64,000 nucleotides of DNA from Gp1-AA133 sp964641665 (GCA_964641665.1 CAZXKO010000027.1:90542-154541); one strand, 5' to 3'; numbered from the stretch's first letter, positions 41,015 through 50,502 are shown. Numbers and translations: made by a program. The notes: generated by a model from the letters alone, not told the origin.

Positions 41015-41296
41015 ATGCTTGGAACGCGCTTAAAAAATTCATGGGCAGCTTTTTATCTGGGAAAGGCCAAATTGAAGCTGAACGATGCAAAAAGTGTCAC
41101 TTCCCTTCTCCAGCAGGCAGCGGATGTTAATCCCGACGATCCCTCGATATATTACTGGCTGGCAGCCGCGGTGGAGCCGATCGGACGCAATGACGAGTCC
41201 CGGGTGGCTCTGCGCCGCGTGCCGGAGCTTTATACCAGTGCGCTTGGCCCGGAGAAGCGCGCTCTTCGGGACGCTGACGTAGTGGGTGCTCGTTAA
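41015..41296 (+). pseudogene. TPR-protein fragment before CRTAC1 gene
   Basis: A 93-residue frame whose centre (FYLGKAKLKLNDAKSVTSLLQQAADVNPDDPSIYYWLAAAVEPIGR) reads as about 1.5 tetratricopeptide repeats. Full-length TPR proteins are often encoded directly before CRTAC1/ASPIC-UnbV proteins, and this fragment ends 2 bp before that gene, so it is probably the 3' end of a lost, longer TPR gene. No signal peptide or convincing SD is present. It might still be translated as a small protein. Confidence 0.55.
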
Positions 41297-41298
41297 TC

Positions 41299-43191
41299 AT
41301 GGCAGGTCAGCGATTCTCCGAGTCTAGAACGCCCTGCGGAAGGTCTTGTCGTTCGCGGATCCGGTGCGCGTTCCATCGACTTGGAACGGGTGTGATGTTG
41401 GTCCTGGTTTTCGCTGCGCGCCTTTCCGCCCAGGGCGTGGCCCAAGGCGCGGCTCACCCGCCGCCGACCGCCAAGACGATCAAGTGTCACGATCGCCCCA
41501 TCCCTCAGCTTGAGGACGTTACCGAGAAGACGGGTATTCGCTTCTCTCATACTTCGGCACCGGAGAATCGCTATATCGCCGAATCGATGAGTGGGGGCGT
41601 GCTTTTGCTCGACTACGACCGTGATGGCTGGGTCGACATTTATTTCACCAATGCTCCCTCCGTCGAGATGGCCAACAAGGGGGAAAAGAGCCGCAGTGCT
41701 CTCTACCATAACAACCACGACGGGACGTTCACTGACGTGACCGACAAGGCTGGGGTGGCGACTCCGTGCTTCGCCATGGGTGGGGCGGTCGCCGACTATA
41801 ACAACGACGGCTGGCCCGATATTTACGTCAGTTGCCTGCATGGCAACGTTTTGTACCGCAACAACGGCGACGGAACTTTTACCGACGTGACCGCCAAGGC
41901 CGGAGTCGCGGACGGGCGATGGTCGACGGGCGCCGCTTTCGGTGACTACGATGGCGACGGCTTTGTTGATCTTATGGTCGCGAACTACACCGAATTCGAT
42001 CTGGGTCATCCGCCGGTCTTCGGCAGCGGGTTCACTTGCAAATTCATGGGCCTGGATGTGCAGTGCGGGCCACGAGGACTGAAGGGCGTTGGCGACTCGC
42101 TGTTCCACAATAATGGGGATGGGACTTTCACCGACGTCTCGAAGAAGGCCGGCGTGGACGATCCAGGCGGCTACTACGGCCTGACTGTCTTATGGGCCGA
42201 CTTCAACAACACCGGGCGCCCGGATATCTATGTTGCCAACGATTCCATGGCAAATTTTCTCTATCGCAACGAAGGCAACGGGAAATTCACGGAGATCGGT
42301 CTGGAGTCGGGAACCGCGCTCAGCGAAGACGGCCATGAGCAGGCGTCGATGGGCGTCGCGATTGGAGACTACCTGCATACGGGCAGGCCATCGCTTTTCG
42401 TGACCGATTTCTCCCTCGATTACACCGCGCTCTATCGCAACGACGGCAAGTGGGATTTTCAGGATGTCTCGTACCAATCGGGCGTCGGTCTGCCCTCCGT
42501 GCCGTGGGTGAAGTGGGGAGATGCGTTTGTTGACCTGGATAATGACGGCTGGCTCGATTTGATCACGGTGAACGGACACGTGTACCCGCAGGTGGATTCC
42601 CTTCCCTCGGCGGGCGGCTACCGGCAGCCGAAGCTGCTGCACTTTAACCAGAAGGATGGAACTTTTTGCGATGCCGGCGACCAGGCTGGTCCGGCCCTGC
42701 AAGAGAAACGCGTATCCCGGGGCCTCGCCGTGGGCGACCTGTTCAACGATGGGAATGTGGATGTGGTGGTCGAAGATCTCGTCGGCAGTCCGATGATCCT
42801 TAAGAATCATGGTACGGACGGCCGCCACTGGGTGAGCTTCGAACTGGCGGGAGTCAAGAGCAACCGCCTGGCTATCGGCGCGCGGCTCAAGTTGGTCGCT
42901 GGAGGAATGACGCAAACCGATGAAATCCACAGCGGCGGCAGTTATCTGTCGCAGAACGATGTGCGCGTGCACTTCGGGCTGGGATCGGCCACAAAGGTGG
43001 ATACTGTGGAGATCCGCTGGCCTTCCGGAGCAATCGACGTTCTGAAAGATTTGGCAGCCGACAACTTCTACGGAGTTCTCGAGGGAACTGGCGTCGTACC
43101 GCTGGAGAAAATCAGGCCGTCGCCGGTCAAGGCTGCTTCCCCTGAGCAACAAGCGGCGCAGCCTGCGACGCCGGCGTCGACTCCGAAATAG
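41299..43191 (+). CDS. CRTAC1-family FG-GAP/ASPIC-UnbV protein
   Basis: A 630-residue exported protein. After a leader (HRLGTGVMLVLVFAARLSAQ) come repeated FG-GAP/VCBS calcium-binding blades: GVLLLDYDRDGWVDIYFTN, GGAVADYNNDGWPDIYVS, GAAFGDYDGDGFVDLMVANY and VDLDNDGWLDLITVNG, together a seven-bladed integrin-like propeller. The C-terminal ASPIC/UnbV domain is marked by AIGARLKLVAGG, SGGSYLSQNDVRVHFGLG and VEIRWPSGAIDVL. These proteins are abundant in Acidobacteriota and probably bind carbohydrates or Ca2+ at the cell surface; no enzyme activity is known. A Pro/Ala-rich tail follows. The start could also be the Met at 41395. Confidence 0.88.
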   Translation: MAGQRFSESRTPCGRSCRSRIRCAFHRLGTGVMLVLVFAARLSAQGVAQGAAHPPPTAKTIKCHDRPIPQLEDVTEKTGIRFSHTSAPENRYIAESMSGGVLLLDYDRDGWVDIYFTNAPSVEMANKGEKSRSALYHNNHDGTFTDVTDKAGVATPCFAMGGAVADYNNDGWPDIYVSCLHGNVLYRNNGDGTFTDVTAKAGVADGRWSTGAAFGDYDGDGFVDLMVANYTEFDLGHPPVFGSGFTCKFMGLDVQCGPRGLKGVGDSLFHNNGDGTFTDVSKKAGVDDPGGYYGLTVLWADFNNTGRPDIYVANDSMANFLYRNEGNGKFTEIGLESGTALSEDGHEQASMGVAIGDYLHTGRPSLFVTDFSLDYTALYRNDGKWDFQDVSYQSGVGLPSVPWVKWGDAFVDLDNDGWLDLITVNGHVYPQVDSLPSAGGYRQPKLLHFNQKDGTFCDAGDQAGPALQEKRVSRGLAVGDLFNDGNVDVVVEDLVGSPMILKNHGTDGRHWVSFELAGVKSNRLAIGARLKLVAGGMTQTDEIHSGGSYLSQNDVRVHFGLGSATKVDTVEIRWPSGAIDVLKDLAADNFYGVLEGTGVVPLEKIRPSPVKAASPEQQAAQPATPASTPK

Positions 43192-43384
43192 GCGGGCAGC
43201 AATGGAATCTCGCGGCTGCTGGAGCTGACGCAGTAACGCGCCGTGCGGCCGTAGTTTTCATCCAAAAACGGCGTCAGCAGCGACACATTGGTGCTATCGA
43301 TGTGGACGCCAATCACCACGACATCGCTGTACGGAGCGGTGGGCATCAGCCGTTGCCTCGCGAACAAGCTTCGCTTGGCCTCGT

Positions 43385-44674
43385 CTACGCGGTCGCAAGA
43401 GGTTTGGATCCCCGGAAGGCGTAATAGACGATGTACAGATAACAGATCGCGGGCAGAACAAAAGCATGATGCAGTCCGATGCGGTCTGCCATGGCGCCCT
43501 GCGCAAACGGAATCAGGGCGCCTCCAACGATCGCCATAATCAACAGGCCGGAGCCATCGCCGGTCAATGGGCCAAGCTCTGCGATTCCAAGCGTAAAGAT
43601 GCTCGGAAACATGACAGAGTTAAATAGTCCAACCAGGATGATGCTCCACATCGCGAGGTGGCCGGAGGTGAAGATTGTCATGAAAACCAAAGCTGAGGCG
43701 ACCAATGCGGCCACACCCAAAACTGTCCCGGTGCGCACCTTCTGCAGGATGGCGGAGCCGATGAACCGGCCCACCATCGCGCCACCCCAATAGAGGGAAA
43801 CATACTTCGCCGCATCCACTTCCGAGATATTGCCGATGTTTGCCTGGCTGAGATAGTTGATCAGATAGCTGCCGATGGACACCTCGGCTCCGACGTAGAC
43901 GAAGATTCCCACGACGCCGAGCACGAGATTGCGATGCTTCCACAAGCTTCCGGCGGAGGTGTCGCCTTTGTGGTGCTCGGCTCCGGGCATGGGCGGAAGT
44001 TTGAACAGGCCAATGGCAACCCCGAGAGCGATCAGCGCGAGGCCAATCACGAGGTAGGGCAACTTCACCGAGGAAGCCTCCTGGACACGGTAGGCCTGCA
44101 AAGCGTCCGCGGACATTTGCCGGACCACATTCATGTCGCGAGCGGTCGCGCTGAGTATCAATCGCCCCCCCAGGTATGGAGCGATCGCCGTGCCCAGCGA
44201 ATTGAATGCCTGCGATAAGTTCAGCCGGCTCGACGCAGTTTCTGGAGGCCCGAGTACGGCGACATAGGGATTCGCCGCAACCTGCAGAGCCGTTATCCCG
44301 CCCGCTAGAACCATGAGCGCACCGAGGAAAAGCGGGTAGGAGGGCACCATGGCGGATGGGATAAATAGAAGCGCTCCGACACCCATGACTACCACGCCCA
44401 CGACCATCGTCTTTTTGTAGCCTATCGAATCGATCAGTTTGGCCGAAGGGATCGAAAAAATGAAGTACGCCAGGAAAAATGCGAACTGAATCAAGCTCGC
44501 CTGCGCGTAGTTGAGGTCGAAAATCGACTTCAGATGGGGAACGAGGACATCGTTCAGGACAGTGACAAACCCCCACATGAAGAACAAAGACGTGACGACG
44601 GCCAGGGCGACGCGGGCGGATGACGCGGGCGCAGTGACTTGGGCCGTCGGGTTCTTGACGTTTGCGATCGCCAT
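43385..44674 (-). CDS. Sugar permease of the MFS, FucP/GluP type (FHS family)
   Basis: A 429-residue transporter with 12 predicted transmembrane helices. Motifs SLFFMWGFVTVLNDVLVPHLK and NYAQASLIQFAFFLAYFIFSIPSAKLIDSIGYKKTM, and GGITALQVAANPYVAVLGPPETASSRLNLSQAFNSLGT, are diagnostic for the fucose:H+ / glucose-galactose permease (FHS) family. It probably imports fucose, galactose, glucose or arabinose with protons. A LacI-type operator candidate lies about 115 bp upstream, which may link it to the arabinose operon 15 kb away. It is convergent with the CRTAC1 gene and divergent from the large GH gene. Confidence 0.92.
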   Translation of the reverse strand: MAIANVKNPTAQVTAPASSARVALAVVTSLFFMWGFVTVLNDVLVPHLKSIFDLNYAQASLIQFAFFLAYFIFSIPSAKLIDSIGYKKTMVVGVVVMGVGALLFIPSAMVPSYPLFLGALMVLAGGITALQVAANPYVAVLGPPETASSRLNLSQAFNSLGTAIAPYLGGRLILSATARDMNVVRQMSADALQAYRVQEASSVKLPYLVIGLALIALGVAIGLFKLPPMPGAEHHKGDTSAGSLWKHRNLVLGVVGIFVYVGAEVSIGSYLINYLSQANIGNISEVDAAKYVSLYWGGAMVGRFIGSAILQKVRTGTVLGVAALVASALVFMTIFTSGHLAMWSIILVGLFNSVMFPSIFTLGIAELGPLTGDGSGLLIMAIVGGALIPFAQGAMADRIGLHHAFVLPAICYLYIVYYAFRGSKPLATA

Positions 44675-45071
44675 TGATTGCCTGCCTGCCCCGGGGCGGA
44701 TCTTGCTGCAATGTTGGACAGGTGGTCGAGGTTGGTCCGTGGCATCTTACCACCGACGTGCCGAAGCCGAACAAGCCTTTGCGCGAAGGTAATCGCTTAT
44801 CCGTTAGAGAATAGCGGTTTCTTCACCGTTAACAATCGCCTGTCAGCAAAGCAGACTGCCGCGTTCTGTTTCAAACCCTCGACGCGAGTAGTGTGAGCAT
44901 TGTGTCGTGGACCGCGGGCTCCAAGAGTTGTTGACTTCCTTTAACGGGCCTGCAAGTCTTTCGGTGTAAAGACAACTCGCCGCTTTAGTGGCGGCCGTGG
45001 TTCCTGGAATTGCATTGGGGCGTGGGTAGTAAAATCCCGACTCCTAATCCGAACTCATGCAAAGGCACGCT
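44675..45071. other. Divergent promoter region
   Basis: A 397-bp gap between the FucP-like gene and the large GH-A gene. It contains a LacI-type operator candidate (44789-44802) and a GCCGC/GCGGC inverted repeat near 44979-44994. I see no gene in it. Confidence 0.5.
44789..44802. promoter_or_regulatory. LacI-type operator candidate O3 (FucP-like permease)
   Basis: GTAATCGCTTATCC retains the TAA-n-CG-n-TTA form and shares 11 of 14 positions with the araD operator (GTAATCGTTTACCG). It is located 115 bp upstream of the permease start. Confidence 0.4.
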
Positions 45072-48000
45072 ATGAAGAAGGCACTGATCCGGGCACTCTG
45101 GGTGTCGACTGTTTTCGCTTCCACGGCTTCGTTTGCTCAGCAGAATCTCTCGACGGTTGTTGTATTCAGCGAGGCAGGCTTCCCGGCTACCGACTCGGCT
45201 AGCCCGTCGACGGCCCAGCTAGGAGCGTGGCTCCCAGACGCGCACATGGCCTCGGCGGAGAGTCTGCCCGCCCTTCTGGCTGTTCCTTCGACCCGCCTGC
45301 TGGTGCTGCCTTATGGATCGGCCTTCCCGGAAGGAGCATGGACCGATATCAACCACTTTCTGCAGCGGGGCGGAAACCTGCTGGTGCTGGGGGGGCAGCC
45401 TTTCACTCGCTCTGCCTATCACGACGGCGCGGGATGGCATCTGCGCAACTACAGCGTTCGTTTCACGCGCCCACTCATGATTGATCAGTACCAGGTCACG
45501 CCCGGATCGCAAGGGCTGGAGTTTCAGGTGAATCCTGACGTGCCCCTGATGTTGCCTCCATTCGGCTGGAAACGTGGGTTCAGTCCGGTCATTCGCCTGA
45601 GCGCCGTGGACCTCTACCACCGGGGCGGAGCGGCAGGTTCGATCGATGCCAGGGTCGATGCACTGGCATGGGGCATAAAAGAGGGCCGCAAACTCGCCGC
45701 GCCCGCCATTGAGATCGACCACCTGCGCAACGGCTTCGACGGTGGCCGGTGGATTTTCGTGAACGTTGACTTAGCACCCGACTTCTACGCGGGAACGATT
45801 GCGCCGAAGGTGGTGCACGCGTTGGTCATGCGCGCTCTGGCCGGAAGCGAGGAATTCATCGTTCGGCCCGTGCTGCCGCTGTATCTTCCAGGCGAGCCGA
45901 TCGAACTGAACGTGAAGTGGCAATCAGCCACAGTGGCGCCAGGGAGCGCCAGCATCAAGATCGCGATCTTCCCCGAGGCACAGCCCTCGAGCCGGTCCGA
46001 GACCACGGCGCCGGCGTCATCCACGGAACCCGTCGTCCTGCCGGCCCCGAGCGGCAAGGGGTTGTACATTGTCGAGGCGCGACTCATCGAGGGTGAAAAC
46101 GTACGCGCCACCTACCACTCCGGGTTCTGGATTCGCGACGAAGACTATCTTCGATCGGGCCTGCACCTCAGCGTGAACAAGGACTATTTCGAGGTCGATG
46201 GCCATCCCATCGCGGTGGTGGGCACTACCTACATGTCAGGCGAGGTGCAGCGACTGTACTTTGAGTATCCCAATGTGTACGTCTGGAACCAGGAGCTTGG
46301 CCAGATTCACGCGGCCGGGCTGAACATGATCCGCACCGGCTGGTGGACGGGGTGGGACAAGTTCTGCAACGAGAACGGGGAACCCTACGATCGGACGCTG
46401 CGGACGCTGGAAGCGTACCTGATGACGGCACGCAAGAACGGCCTGCCCGTGCAGTTCAACTTCTTCGCGTTTCTGCCCGAGGTGTTGGGCGGCGTCAATC
46501 CCTATCTGGATCCACAGGCGGTACGCCGGCAGCGAACGCTAATTTCGTCGGTGGTGGCGCGCTTTCATGACGTTCCCTTCCTGGCCTGGGATTTCATCAA
46601 CGAGCCCAGCATCTCCGAGCACCTGTGGACGATGCGGCCGAACGGTGATCCCTTCGAACAGTCGAACTGGAACAAGTGGCTCGACAAGCGCTACCCCGAC
46701 CGCGCTGCGCTGGCGGCGGCGTGGAACCTGCCAGTCAGCGCAGTGCAGGGAACAGTTCCCCTCCCCGATGACATTGAATTCAGCCAGCGCGGCCAATACA
46801 TCGGACGCAATTCGCTGAAGGTTTACGACTTCTTTCTTTTCGCGCAAGACGTTTTCAGCGGCTGGGTACGCACCATGCGCGATGCCGTTCGCGCTACCGG
46901 ATCGCAGCAACTGGTCACGGTGGGTCAGGATGAAGGTGGTATCCAGGATCGGCCTTCCCCGGCCTACTGGGGAGAGCACGTGAACTTCACCACCAACCAC
47001 TCGTGGTGGCAGAACGACTACACCTTGTGGGACTCGTTGCTGGCAAAGCAACCGGGCGAGGCGATGCTCATCCAAGAGACTGGCCTGCAACGGGAGTTGA
47101 ACTTGGATGAGGTTGCTCGACGCGATGAGGACCACGAAGCATCCTTGCTCGAACGCAAGTTGGCTGCTTCATTTGTCCAGGGCGGCGGTGCAGTGGAGTG
47201 GCTATGGAATACAAATTCCTACATGACCGAGAGCAACGAGACACCCATCGGCTTGGTGCGTCCCGACGGAACCGAGAAACCGGAAGCTACGGTCATGCGC
47301 GGCTACGCTGTTGCAATGAGGGCCATGCAAGAACATCTGCGCGTGCCAGAACAGCCGCCCATTGCGATCGTCACGTCACAGGCGGCGCAGTTTTCCGTCG
47401 TCGGCGACCTGCAACTGGAAGCCCAGCGCACGGCGGTGCGGGCCCTGGCGTACTACAACCACCTGACGGTGTATGCGGTCGGAGAGAATCAACTGGCCAA
47501 GCTCGGATCCCCGAAGCTTGCGATCCTGCCGTCGCCACAAGCTCTGACGGAAACCGCGTGGCAATTGCTTCTGAAATACGCCGGCGACGGCGGGAACCTG
47601 CTGATCACGGGTCCGGTCGATCGCGACGAGCACTGGCAGGTGATACCACGAACAGCAGAGCTAAAGCTCGACGCGGAAGTCGAGCCCCTCATGTTTCATG
47701 AGGCGACGCTGACCGCGGGCGGACGGGCGCTTCCGCTCACTTTCGATCAACAGAAGCAAAACCTAGTTGATTCTCTGCGTTTCAATGATGGGTCCACGCT
47801 TAAGGAACTTCCCTACGGCAAAGGACGAATCTTCTGGGCCGCCTACCCCGTGGAACTGGCTCAGGGCGAAGAAGCGGCGGCGGGCCTTTATGCGTACGTT
47901 TCCGGACGCGCCGGCGTCACGCCGATGTATGAGGTGCAGCCAACACTCTCGTCGGGTGTGCTGATCTATCCGACGGTGTTGCAGCACTCGGTTCTCTACG

Positions 48001-48152
48001 TGATCTGTTCGGAGAGTGCGACCGACGTGAAAATCGACCTGCGCGACAAACTAACTGGACTTCGCGTAAGCGTGACGTTGGCGGCCCAGCATGCTGCGCT
48101 GGTTTTGATTGGGAAGCGACAGAAGAGCGTCATCGCCAAGTACGGCTACTAG
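45072..48152 (+). CDS. Large exported clan GH-A glycoside hydrolase
   Basis: A 1026-residue protein with a signal peptide (MKKALIRALWVSTVFASTASFAQ). The first ~370 residues look like a non-catalytic part containing a glutamine-amidotransferase-like region (LLVLPYGSAFPEGAWTDINHFLQRGGNLLVLGG) and a beta-sandwich. The catalytic TIM barrel follows, with AWDFINEPSI (proposed acid/base Glu511) and LIQETGLQRE (proposed nucleophile Glu669), as in GH5/GH42-like beta-glycosidases. A second glutamine-amidotransferase-like trimer domain (LAILPSPQALTETAWQLLLKYAGDGGNLLITGP) and a beta domain end the protein, as in GH42. The closest family is therefore GH42-like, perhaps a beta-galactosidase or arabinosidase. 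ATG 45072 is supported by AAAGG seven bases upstream. Confidence 0.82.
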   Translation: MKKALIRALWVSTVFASTASFAQQNLSTVVVFSEAGFPATDSASPSTAQLGAWLPDAHMASAESLPALLAVPSTRLLVLPYGSAFPEGAWTDINHFLQRGGNLLVLGGQPFTRSAYHDGAGWHLRNYSVRFTRPLMIDQYQVTPGSQGLEFQVNPDVPLMLPPFGWKRGFSPVIRLSAVDLYHRGGAAGSIDARVDALAWGIKEGRKLAAPAIEIDHLRNGFDGGRWIFVNVDLAPDFYAGTIAPKVVHALVMRALAGSEEFIVRPVLPLYLPGEPIELNVKWQSATVAPGSASIKIAIFPEAQPSSRSETTAPASSTEPVVLPAPSGKGLYIVEARLIEGENVRATYHSGFWIRDEDYLRSGLHLSVNKDYFEVDGHPIAVVGTTYMSGEVQRLYFEYPNVYVWNQELGQIHAAGLNMIRTGWWTGWDKFCNENGEPYDRTLRTLEAYLMTARKNGLPVQFNFFAFLPEVLGGVNPYLDPQAVRRQRTLISSVVARFHDVPFLAWDFINEPSISEHLWTMRPNGDPFEQSNWNKWLDKRYPDRAALAAAWNLPVSAVQGTVPLPDDIEFSQRGQYIGRNSLKVYDFFLFAQDVFSGWVRTMRDAVRATGSQQLVTVGQDEGGIQDRPSPAYWGEHVNFTTNHSWWQNDYTLWDSLLAKQPGEAMLIQETGLQRELNLDEVARRDEDHEASLLERKLAASFVQGGGAVEWLWNTNSYMTESNETPIGLVRPDGTEKPEATVMRGYAVAMRAMQEHLRVPEQPPIAIVTSQAAQFSVVGDLQLEAQRTAVRALAYYNHLTVYAVGENQLAKLGSPKLAILPSPQALTETAWQLLLKYAGDGGNLLITGPVDRDEHWQVIPRTAELKLDAEVEPLMFHEATLTAGGRALPLTFDQQKQNLVDSLRFNDGSTLKELPYGKGRIFWAAYPVELAQGEEAAAGLYAYVSGRAGVTPMYEVQPTLSSGVLIYPTVLQHSVLYVICSESATDVKIDLRDKLTGLRVSVTLAAQHAALVLIGKRQKSVIAKYGY

Positions 48153-48619
48153 TTTCTCGACAATGCCCTCGGTTGCTTTGGAGGCTTTCCCAATGCACCG
48201 CCAAAGCCCTTTGGAAAGATGCCAAAGGAGCAGTTCTAGCGAGAGGTGGAGAAGGAATTAACGGGCGAGAGAGACGGAACCACGCGAAATGATTTATTTT
48301 CAAAATCTGCAAGAACCAGATCCCGGTCTTCGAAAAAGCACTCGAGACTGCGGCATTGATGCTGGGTACAGATAAATCTCGAGGCTATTGCTTGGAGATG
48401 ATCTGTGCAGACTTTTTAGCGGGGGCGAGTTTGGAGGGCGGGAACCCAGAGATCCTGGTGCGGTTCGTCATGACAGTCTTCAACTTTCTGCGTGACCCTG
48501 GTGCGAGCCTCGCTCAACGATGTGCCCTTGGAAAGCGCGCAAGCGGTGGCGGTCGACCTGCAGTTGATCTATCGGGCCGGCACGGCGACTGAAGCCGAGC
48601 AACCATTGGGCAGCATGGC
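48153..48619. other. Region of possibly decayed coding sequence
   Basis: A 467-bp gap between convergent genes. One plus-strand stretch (about 48300-48520) has coding-like composition (LETAALMLGTDKSRGYCLEM, then ADFLAGASLEGGNPEI) without a start signal or an intact length, and the frame appears to shift after it. I cannot assign a family; it may be a degraded gene. Confidence 0.35.
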
Positions 48620-49435
48620 TCATTCATGTCCGGCTCTGGCAGTCCGCGCGCGACTTTCACCACGGCCTGCTTGGCTGCCTAATCTGAAATCGACCCCAAC
48701 CATAGGCCCGTAAACATTAATGCCATAGTTAGGATACTTCGGTTCGGATAAATAAAGATTTGATATATGCATGTAACCCATACCCGCGGAAATGGAATAC
48801 CGAGGATTTAGGTTGTATCGCACTCCACTGCCCAACATGACAGTAAACGTGAAGTTTTGTCCCTGCGCATAGAGCACTCCTTTGGGTTCCTTGGCATCAA
48901 TATCCCCGAGCCCGACGCGTCCTTCAAGGTAGGGTGCGATCTTCCAGTTGTGCCGAACAAAATTACGGCGAATACCTGTGATATAAGCAAAATACCGTGT
49001 TTCAGGTCCCCTCGGAATCGCGGTGATGGACCCACTGAATGTAAGATCCCAATTGCCGCGTAGAATCGAAGGACCTTTTACATCTCCCATTTGCCATCGA
49101 AGAGAAGCAATGATGGGTACGAGCGTGTAATCAAGCGGAGGCCTGTTATATTTACTGCCGGTGAGAAAGTCGAAAACAAAAGGGATATTGAGGGACAAGC
49201 CTCCCGCTTCCAAGGAGAACTCGACCTTGTTCTTGTAATAGATGCTTCTGTTGAAATCAGCCGATTCAGAGTCCCGTAAAATTCCAGCCGAAGGTCGGTT
49301 CTTTGAATCTTGGCCAAGGGACAGTGCGGGGCAGATAAGACATAACAGCATCAGGGTAGACAATGTCAGGTTTTGTATATTCACTCGAACAGATATGCGC
49401 CTGGTGGAACGAGTGCCCTTGTGTATGGAGCCCAC
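48620..49435 (-). CDS. PagL-like lipid A deacylase / acyloxyacyl hydrolase family protein
   Basis: Up to 271 residues with an N-terminal hydrophobic leader (LTLSTLMLLCLICPALSLG). The rest alternates short beta strands as in an eight-stranded outer-membrane barrel. Near the C-terminus, GMGYMHISNLYLSEPKYPNYGINVYGPMVGV contains the H-x-S-N motif of the PagL family (PF09411), in which His and Ser form the lipase site that removes a 3-O acyl chain from lipid A. The start is uncertain: GTG 49435 gives a basic n-region before the leader, while GTG 49384 starts right at it. The tail (GRGESRARTARAGHE) looks extended. Placement next to a surface-polysaccharide cluster fits an envelope role. Confidence 0.75.
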   Translation of the reverse strand: MGSIHKGTRSTRRISVRVNIQNLTLSTLMLLCLICPALSLGQDSKNRPSAGILRDSESADFNRSIYYKNKVEFSLEAGGLSLNIPFVFDFLTGSKYNRPPLDYTLVPIIASLRWQMGDVKGPSILRGNWDLTFSGSITAIPRGPETRYFAYITGIRRNFVRHNWKIAPYLEGRVGLGDIDAKEPKGVLYAQGQNFTFTVMLGSGVRYNLNPRYSISAGMGYMHISNLYLSEPKYPNYGINVYGPMVGVDFRLGSQAGRGESRARTARAGHE

Positions 49436-49809
49436 GCTTATAAATCGACCTACCTTATTTGACGCGCCCTTCGCTCATGGAGCGCATGCGTGATCATAGC
49501 GACCGTATCGGAAAAATCAGCACCCAATTCTGAAAGACAGCTTTGTCCGTCCTTCAGGACCGCGATTCTCGACGGCGACGATACGCATCGCCCACGGCAG
49601 GCAGATCCTATTTTCAACTGGTCTGGAAATCTTTAGCAGAATGTGGCCAGCGTAGCGGCCGAAACCCGCGAACTTGCAGATCCATTACCCAAGATGTCGT
49701 AGCCGATCCGGTGGATGATTCCGAGCACTCCGGATCTAGCGCAGAAGAATGGGTGTTCCAATCGAAACCGTGACGCGGTTGGTGATCGAGGAGGGCAAAA
49801 AAGCTGTGC
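49436..49809. other. Intergenic region left of polysaccharide cluster
   Basis: A 374-bp stretch between the PagL-like gene and the HAD phosphatase, with no supported gene and no clear terminator. Base composition is noticeably less GC-rich than in the neighbouring metabolic genes, in keeping with the adjacent cluster. Confidence 0.4.
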
Positions 49810-50502
49810 CTACATCCCCACAAGGAAATGGAAGTCTCGCAGAGAAAGACCTACAAAATCTCGGATGACGCAGTCGGCACCAGTGGCGGTTAGCTTCTCT
49901 TCGGACTGATGGCCGGCCATTCCGACACACTTGAGGCCGGCAGCCTTCGCTGCCCGAATTCCTGACACTGCGTCCTCGACCGCAACGGCGGCTTCCGGAA
50001 GACAGTTAATGCGTTGGCAGGCCAGTCGATAGATGCCAGGATCGGGTTTCCCGTCCCGAACCTCGTTGCCCGTAACAATCGCGTTGAACCGCGTCAGCAA
50101 CCCCATGCGCGCCAAAATGGATCGGGCCCGCCCGGCGCCCGCCGAGGTGGCAACCGCGATTGCGATTCCCCCGCCACGAATGCATTCGACAAACTCAAAG
50201 ACACCAGGGACAGGCCCGACGTCTGACGCGGCACGCCAGAAGAACTGGTCCTTAAGATTTCCGTACTCTTCGACCTGTCGGTCTGTTAGCGGGCCGAGGA
50301 AGTGATACAGGATGTCCGTCCGCTTCCGTCCATCCAGGACGAAGTCCAAGTCGCTGTCAGCAACGTCCTTTCCGAGCGTGCGCAGAAATTCTTTCCAGGC
50401 AAAACGGTGCGCTGGATGACTGTCCACGATGACGCCATCAAGATCGAACACGACAGCCTGCAGTCGTGGCCTGCTCTGCAGCGAGCGAGCTGAAGAAACC
50501 AA
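49810..50502 (-). CDS. HAD-IA phosphatase (candidate heptose-bisphosphate phosphatase substitute)
   Basis: A 230-residue haloacid dehalogenase-like hydrolase of the beta-phosphoglucomutase/phosphatase subgroup. Motif I VVFDLDGVIVDS (nucleophile Asp20, Asp22), a helical cap, motif II VATSAGAG, the lysine in GKPDPGIY, and motif III AVEDAVSGIRAAKAAG are all visible. It starts with TTG 50502, which has a strong GAGGAG eight bases upstream. It closes a row with HddC, HddA and GmhA, so its natural place is the dephosphorylation step usually done by GmhB, which is a different HAD subgroup. That assignment is inference; a general sugar phosphatase is the alternative. Confidence 0.85.
   Translation of the reverse strand: MVSSARSLQSRPRLQAVVFDLDGVIVDSHPAHRFAWKEFLRTLGKDVADSDLDFVLDGRKRTDILYHFLGPLTDRQVEEYGNLKDQFFWRAASDVGPVPGVFEFVECIRGGGIAIAVATSAGAGRARSILARMGLLTRFNAIVTGNEVRDGKPDPGIYRLACQRINCLPEAAVAVEDAVSGIRAAKAAGLKCVGMAGHQSEEKLTATGADCVIRDFVGLSLRDFHFLVGM

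Noticed and set aside
42190..43152. 320-codon minus-strand open frame opposite the CRTAC1 gene
   Set aside because: It is antisense to FG-GAP repeats and shows no family features.
43068..43367. 99-codon minus-strand frame containing VVVIGVHIDSTNVSLL
   Set aside because: Its stop lies inside the CRTAC1 gene, there is no SD, and I could not assign a family; it is kept only as a note.
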